From positions 1 through 21,825 of the forward strand of contig DAOUTX010000002.1 in assembly GCA_030668465.1 (NCBI GenBank): a stretch of DNA of 21,825 nucleotides, given 5' to 3'. Position 1 is the first letter of the stretch. Each line of letters opens with the position of its first letter. The position numbers were made by a program, and so were the translations under genes. Of this stretch, positions 15,900-21,825 are shown piece after piece. The notes beneath the pieces were generated by a model. It saw only the letters and a list, made by a program, of their open reading frames with translations. It was not told where the DNA came from and made no database searches. This DNA comes from Atribacterota bacterium (lineage in GTDB: Bacteria > Atribacterota > Phoenicimicrobiia > Phoenicimicrobiales > Phoenicimicrobiaceae).

Positions 15900-16019
15900 A
15901 CCAATTGACCAATTGACCGATTCCCCAATTGTATTGGTTGTACGGCTAGCTGGTTACTTTTGGTCTACCCGTTTACCGATCACCCGATCTGCCAGTCAGA
16001 TTAGTTAGCTGGCTAATTA
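15900..16019. repeat. Octad array B5 between tupA and tupB
   Basis: Stepping by eight from 15900 gives ACCAATTG twice, then ACCGATTC and CCCAATTG, then units such as AGCTGGTT, TTTACCGA, TCACCCGA, TCTGCCAG and GTTAGCTG. About 15 units keep register while the unit sequence drifts. The same ACCAATTG-type units recur next to the HAD gene at 18998-19021. Confidence 0.75.
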
Positions 16020-16031
16020 TTTTAAAATCTG

Positions 16032-16115
16032 AAAACTGACAACTGTTAACTAAAAACCGTAAATCAAAGACTGTAAACTTGCACCTTGCATCTTGCAACT
16101 TGCATCTAACACTAT
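16032..16115. repeat. Heptad array A6 between tupA and tupB
   Basis: Twelve units step by seven: AAAACTG, ACAACTG, TTAACTA, AAAACCG and so on, passing smoothly into GCACCTT, GCATCTT, GCAACTT and GCATCTA. The array follows octad array B5 after 12 bases and runs up to the tupA stop codon. Confidence 0.75.
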
Positions 16116-16118
16116 CGA

Positions 16119-16937
16119 CTATTCAATTGCCATAGGGTGGAAAAGGATTTTTCCTTCTTTCTTATATTCTCCAATTATTTTCTGGCCTTCCACCGAAGTG
16201 ACCCAGGCAATCAATTGCATGGCTTCTATGTATTTCAATTGGGGATAACGAGCAGGATTAACTGCCATTATGCCATAAGGATTGAAGAGTAGAGCATCTC
16301 CTTCGCAAAGAATAACTAAATCTATCTTATTCTTATAAGCTAAAAATGTGCCTTTATCGCATAGGATGTAAGCTTGTTTCTCATAGGCGATCTGCAAGGC
16401 TGCACCCATCCCCTGGCCAATTTCCATATACCATTTCCCTTCAGGAGAGATCTTCGCATTTTGCCATAAGCTTTTTTCTTTCTTATGAGTGCCGGAATCA
16501 TCACCCCGGGAAATAAAATAGGCTTTCCGATCAGCAATCTTTTTTAAAGCTAAGGTTACATTGCTCTCCCCTTTAATCTCCGCCGGGTCATCAGATGGTC
16601 CAAGAATAATATAATCATTAAACATAATATCTCTTTTATTTACTCCATAACCTCCTTCAATAAATTTCTCCTCTGCTGCTCGGGCATGAACTAATACTAC
16701 ATCTACATCTCCATTCTCCCCCAATGTAAGAGCTTTCCCGGTACCAACCGTAATAACATCAACCTTAATCCCAAATTTTTCTTCGAAAGGAGGTAATAAA
16801 ATCCCCAGCAGCCCCGAATTCTCCGTACTGGTAGTAGTGGCTAATTTTAGGTGAATAGGGTTAGCATAAACCGAACTACTTAATATCATAATAACAGCGA
16901 ATAAAAACACTGTCTTAAAAACAATATTCCTCTTCAT
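16119..16937 (-). CDS. tupA: Tungstate-binding protein TupA
   Basis: TupA is the periplasmic receptor that captures tungstate for TupB/TupC. The signal peptide has KR at the start, a hydrophobic core (TVFLFAVIMILSSS) and a likely cut after VYA. There is no lipobox cysteine, so the mature protein is soluble, as in diderms. The mature part begins with the oxyanion motif ATTTSTENSG and continues GTGKALTLGENGDVDVVLVH, FNDYIILGP, RGDDSGTHKKE and the C-terminal NPARYP, all typical of TupA rather than ModA. The frame also allows a TTG one codon earlier (16940); I chose the ATG at 16937, ten bases after AAGGAG. It is preceded by a riboswitch and terminator. Confidence 0.96.
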   Translation of the reverse strand: MKRNIVFKTVFLFAVIMILSSSVYANPIHLKLATTTSTENSGLLGILLPPFEEKFGIKVDVITVGTGKALTLGENGDVDVVLVHARAAEEKFIEGGYGVNKRDIMFNDYIILGPSDDPAEIKGESNVTLALKKIADRKAYFISRGDDSGTHKKEKSLWQNAKISPEGKWYMEIGQGMGAALQIAYEKQAYILCDKGTFLAYKNKIDLVILCEGDALLFNPYGIMAVNPARYPQLKYIEAMQLIAWVTSVEGQKIIGEYKKEGKILFHPMAIE

Positions 16938-16982
16938 CAATATTTATCTCCTTTCTTATAGTCAAATATAAAATTAAACAAC

Positions 16983-17014
16983 AAAAAAACCAACACTGTG
17001 TCCGGTGTTGGTTT
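16983..17014 (-). terminator. Rho-independent terminator between the riboswitch and tupA
   Basis: In the transcript AAACCAACAC (17014-17005) pairs perfectly with GTGTTGGTTT (16996-16987) around an eight-base loop, followed by seven T. It lies after the aptamer and about 45 bases before the tupA start, so it can decide whether tupA and the genes behind it are transcribed. Its first arm can alternatively pair with an aptamer segment at 17047-17054. Confidence 0.9.
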
Positions 17015-17036
17015 ACAAGTTTAATTCATGATATCT

Positions 17037-17133
17037 GTCCTCCTTTCCAAACACGGGAGGAATAAGAGTTTCCTCTTATTCCCTATCGGCTAACCCACCA
17101 TCGTTTTCACCTTAGGTGTGATAGCTCGGAGAA
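17037..17133 (-). ncRNA. Moco/Tuco-type riboswitch in the tupA leader
   Basis: The leader starts with CTCCGAGC and ends with GGAAAGGAGGA, which can close a P1 helix. Between them lie a small CACC/GGTG hairpin, the purine-rich core GATGGTGGGTTAGCCGATA, and a 10-bp stem capped by a GAAA tetraloop (17059-17068 with 17073-17082). Layout and conserved-looking core match my recollection of the molybdenum/tungsten cofactor RNA motif, which commonly precedes tup, mod, moa and moe genes. All of these except mod are downstream here. Ligand identity (Moco or tungsten cofactor) cannot be settled by eye. With the terminator after it, repression by cofactor is the likely outcome. Confidence 0.8.
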
Positions 17134-17176
17134 TGTTTTTTTATAAAAGAACAATAAGCAAGAAATATCTTCACAT

Positions 17177-17205
17177 ATTATACTATTTTTTCTTTATTTA
17201 AGCAA
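17177..17205 (-). promoter_or_regulatory. Promoter of the tup-moe-moa operon
   Basis: TTGCTT (17200-17205) and TATAAT (17177-17182) are 17 bases apart on the minus strand. Transcription would start near 17170 and enter the riboswitch about 37 bases later, leaving a leader of about 230 bases before tupA. Confidence 0.85.
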
Positions 17206-17218
17206 GAATTTTTATATT

Positions 17219-17282
17219 AGTATCGAGTATATCGTATCGCGTATCGAGTTAAGAAAGAGAAAGAAAATAAATTAAGAGAAAA
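17219..17282. repeat. Heptad array A7 with purine-rich tail
   Basis: Units AGTATCG, AGTATAT, CGTATCG (twice) and AGTTAAG are followed by a purine-rich tail. From 17233 it is the partner copy of 5831-5880. The array starts 14 bases upstream of the -35 element of the tup promoter. Confidence 0.7.
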
Positions 17283-17319
17283 AATAAAAAAGACATAAGC
17301 AATAAACATTTTCATCTAT

Positions 17320-17333
17320 CCCCCCCCTCCCCC
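17320..17333. repeat. C-rich tract in the 3' region of mutM
   Basis: Eight C, one T, then five C, in an otherwise AT-rich gap 80-90 bases beyond the mutM stop. On the transcribed strand it is a G-run that could form a G-quadruplex. Such runs are rare in this low-GC window and are also prone to length variation or sequencing error. Confidence 0.6.
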
Positions 17334-17411
17334 TATATTTTGCACTAACTTGTATTGCGTAAGGAGAAAGAGAGAATTTGGGATTAAAAAATCAATTTAA
17401 CCATTAGTTCT

Positions 17412-18266
17412 TTATAATTTTTGACATTGGGGGCAGATGAATGAGCTTCTACTTTCTATCCTTACAACTTCTATAGAATGCCCACACTTTATGCAAGGTT
17501 CACCTTTTCGAGCATAAATCTGTAAATTTTTTGCAAATTTTCCTTTTTCGCCATCTGTGTCTCGGTAAGCCTCATCAGCTACCGTACTCCCCCGAAGTTT
17601 AACTGCTTCACCCAATACCAGTTTAATTTGCTGATACAAATTTTTAATCTCTTTTTTATTGAGAGAAAAAACTGGCCGTAAAGGATGGATATTCGATCTA
17701 TACAGCACTTCATTAGCATAAATATTACCTAATCCGGTGATAAACTCCTGTTTCATTAAAAAAGATTTTATTTTACTGTTTTTCTTTTTATTTAATACCT
17801 GAATAAAAACTTCTTCTGTGAAATAATCCTCTAAAGGTTCAATCCCTAATTTAGCTATACTTCCTACTTCGTCAATGTTGGAAACTAAAAATATTTTTCC
17901 GAATCTTCTAACATCATTAAAAACTAATTGGGTATCATCTGTAAAAGTAAAAACAAGATGATTGTGTTTAGCTTTTATTTTCCCCTCTGTAATTTCTTCG
18001 CTATTTTCATTATAAGGATAAATTAGAAGTCCGGTCATCCCCAAATGAACTATCAATTTGTTTCTTGAGTCTAAATGAATAATAATATATTTCCCACGAC
18101 GATCTATCTCCTTAATCTTCTTTCCCTTTATTTTAGTAATAAACTCTTCTAAATATGGTTTTTTTACTATTTTATCAACATTTATTACTATATCTTTTAT
18201 CTGTTTATTCTTAATTTTTCTCTGGAGACCTCTCCTGATAGTTTCTACTTCCGGTAATTCAGGCAT
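17412..18266 (-). CDS. mutM: Formamidopyrimidine-DNA glycosylase (Fpg/MutM)
   Basis: This DNA repair enzyme removes 8-oxoguanine and formamidopyrimidines and nicks the abasic site. The N-terminus must begin MPELPEVE, because Pro2 is the catalytic nucleophile and Glu3 the acid; therefore the ATG at 18266 is chosen over the frame opening at 18275. GAGGTG lies about seven bases upstream. Other marks are RRGKYIIIHL, HLGMTG, NDVRRFGK, LLMKQ-type helix (SFLMKQEFITGLGNIYANE), and the C-terminal zinc finger CIKCG with CPQCQ. Length (284) is normal. It follows the HAD gene and the intervening heptad array A8. Confidence 0.96.
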   Translation of the reverse strand: MPELPEVETIRRGLQRKIKNKQIKDIVINVDKIVKKPYLEEFITKIKGKKIKEIDRRGKYIIIHLDSRNKLIVHLGMTGLLIYPYNENSEEITEGKIKAKHNHLVFTFTDDTQLVFNDVRRFGKIFLVSNIDEVGSIAKLGIEPLEDYFTEEVFIQVLNKKKNSKIKSFLMKQEFITGLGNIYANEVLYRSNIHPLRPVFSLNKKEIKNLYQQIKLVLGEAVKLRGSTVADEAYRDTDGEKGKFAKNLQIYARKGEPCIKCGHSIEVVRIESRSSFICPQCQKL

Positions 18267-18288
18267 TATTAGCACCTCGTTGTAAAAT

Positions 18289-18318
18289 AGTATCTCGTCG
18301 TTCGTATCTCGTATCTCG
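18289..18318. repeat. Heptad array A8 between the HAD gene and mutM
   Basis: Units AGTATCT, CGTCGTT and two exact CGTATCT, running directly from the HAD stop codon (18319). Same unit as array A2 at 2787. Confidence 0.7.
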
Positions 18319-18978
18319 TTAATTATTATATTTATCTCTTATTACTCTTTTTATCTCCGTTAGATTATTAACAACAAAATTTCCTTTTGTTGTACTACTG
18401 CGGTCTAAATAAATAGCATTCATTCCGGCCTTCTGAGCAGCCAGATAATCAAATTCCCAATGATCACCTATATGTAATATTTGTTCAGGGCGTACTTTTA
18501 AGGCTTTGGATATCTTTGAATATATCTCAGAATTTTTCAATTCTTTAAAATCGGATAAAGCTGAAAAGCTGAATTTAAAATATTTTTCCAACTTTTTCAT
18601 TTTGGGAACTAAAAATTCACGAGGCATTGCTGTAATAACAATTAGTATAAAATTCTTCTTTAATTCTTCTAAAAGGGGGACTACTTCGGGGTATATCCGA
18701 ACTTGAGGTTCATATTTTTCGAAAATTTTATTAGGAGATATTTCTAAGCCAAAATAAGAGATCCAATAATTAATATCATACCAATTTAAATTATGTTCGC
18801 CAAGTTTAGCGTATTCTTCATATACATATTTTAAGCTTCTCTCGAAACTAATCTTCTTTTTTTTAGCTACCAGTTCGGGTATTTCTTTAAACCAAATTAA
18901 GTCATTATATTCTAAATCTACCAGAGTACCATCTACGTCAAACGAAATAATTTTAAGAGGTTTTTTACAGTTCACCAA
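18319..18978 (-). CDS. HAD-family hydrolase (phosphatase-like)
   Basis: This is a haloacid dehalogenase-superfamily phosphohydrolase of about 219 residues. Motif I is SFDVDGTLVD near the N-terminus (nucleophile and acid Asp), motif II is the T in LIVITAMPRE, motif III is a Lys in the segment KMKKLEKYFKF or later, and motif IV is HIGDHWEFDYLAAQKAGM. A helical cap lies between motifs I and II. Substrate unknown; phosphoglycolate-type or nucleotide phosphatases share this layout. The frame opens at TTG 19002, but that lies inside octad array B6. I prefer TTG 18978, with GGAG ten bases upstream; GTG 18975 is the other option. It lies between the rRNA operon and mutM. Confidence 0.88.
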   Translation of the reverse strand: MVNCKKPLKIISFDVDGTLVDLEYNDLIWFKEIPELVAKKKKISFERSLKYVYEEYAKLGEHNLNWYDINYWISYFGLEISPNKIFEKYEPQVRIYPEVVPLLEELKKNFILIVITAMPREFLVPKMKKLEKYFKFSFSALSDFKELKNSEIYSKISKALKVRPEQILHIGDHWEFDYLAAQKAGMNAIYLDRSSTTKGNFVVNNLTEIKRVIRDKYNN

Positions 18979-18989
18979 TAAATTAATTC

Positions 18990-19133
18990 TCCAATCTACC
19001 AATTCACCGATTGACCAATTAAATTAATGAATAGTTGTTAACATTTAGTTAGTTATCTAGTTAGTTTGTTAGTTTGTTTAATACGGAATTCATTAACTAA
19101 TTAACCAGGTAACCAACTAACTAAGTAACTATG
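18990..19133. repeat. Long octad array B6 between 5S rRNA and the HAD gene
   Basis: Eighteen 8-bp steps hold one register: first ACCAATTC, ACCGATTG and ACCAATTA, then units like TAGTTAGT and TAGTTTGT, then TAACTAAT, TAACCAGG, TAACCAAC, TAACTAAG and TAACTATG. Unit sequence drifts from block to block, but the period does not. The first units overlap the predicted ribosome binding site of the HAD gene. Confidence 0.8.
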
Positions 19134-19172
19134 TTTTTCTAAATTATACAACAAAATCCAGAAAATAAAAAA

Positions 19173-19287
19173 TCCCGGCAGTGTCCTACTCTCCCACAGA
19201 AAATCTGCAGTACCATCGGCGCAGGAGGGCTTAACTGCTGTGTTCGGGATGGGAACAGGTGTGACCCCTCCGCCATTACCACCGGGA
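19173..19287 (-). rRNA. rrf: 5S ribosomal RNA
   Basis: The sequence reads on the minus strand from TCCCGGTGGTAATGGCGG to the complementary CTGCCGGGA. It contains the conserved blocks CACACCTGTTCCCATCCCGA, AACACAG and GTGGGAGAGTAGG. The ends pair to form helix I. It lies about 30 bases after 23S, and a T-rich stretch follows its 3' end. Ends are estimated to within a few bases. Confidence 0.97.
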
Positions 19288-19316
19288 AAATTAAAGAGAT
19301 GTATAAGGTATGTAAC

Positions 19317-21825
<2,509 letters not shown>

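Noticed and set aside
16340..16537. 65-codon minus-strand frame overlapping tupA
   Set aside because: Alternative frame inside a confidently identified gene on the same strand.
19140..19172. Terminator after 5S rRNA
   Set aside because: A T-rich stretch follows the 5S 3' end, but I could not build a convincing separate hairpin.

Overview
The window is a low-GC bacterial chromosome segment in which almost every gene is on the minus strand. It ends in an rRNA operon (5S plus most of 23S). The gene set (tungstate transport, molybdopterin synthesis, a small single-cluster ferredoxin, an Rrf2 Fe-S-type regulator) suggests an anaerobe. The tungstate-binding protein TupA has a cleavable signal peptide but no lipobox cysteine, which points to a diderm envelope with a true periplasm. 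A deep low-GC anaerobic lineage such as Atribacterota or Halanaerobiales would fit, but I cannot assign the taxon from sequence reading alone.

Layout from left to right. Positions 1-2640 hold a three-gene unit transcribed leftward from a promoter/operator at 2588-2639: an HTH regulator, a poorly characterised protein often named quinate 5-dehydrogenase, and a KBL/BioF-type PLP enzyme cut by the window edge. Positions 2640-3206 contain no gene but carry tandem degenerate repeats. Positions 3207-5811 form a tRNA thiolation operon (Rrf2 regulator, PP-loop/NFACT-R protein, mnmA) behind a consensus promoter. Positions 5874-6705 contain the decayed remains of a GH13 alpha-glucosidase, the only plus-strand coding trace, followed by a terminator shared with a ferredoxin gene (6738-6923).

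Positions 7153-17205 are a tungsten/molybdenum cofactor block transcribed leftward: promoter, Moco/Tuco-like riboswitch, terminator, tupA, tupB, tupC, moeA, moeA-PBP fusion, moaA, moaC, MOSC protein, mogA and rnz. Tungstate is imported by TupABC. MoaA and MoaC make cPMP. MogA adenylylates molybdopterin and the two MoeA paralogues insert the metal. MoaD, MoaE and MoeB are not in the window. The riboswitch probably shuts the block down when cofactor is plentiful. Positions 17412-18978 encode MutM and a HAD hydrolase. Positions 19173-21825 hold 5S and 23S rRNA.

The most unusual signal is outside the genes. Most larger gaps contain degenerate tandem arrays with a strict period of either 7 bp (heptads, for example CGTATCT) or 8 bp (octads, for example ACCAATTG or TAACCAGG). 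The two kinds are often side by side. One octad array stays in phase for about 18 units. They resemble in form, but not in sequence, the short tandemly repeated heptamers known from cyanobacteria.
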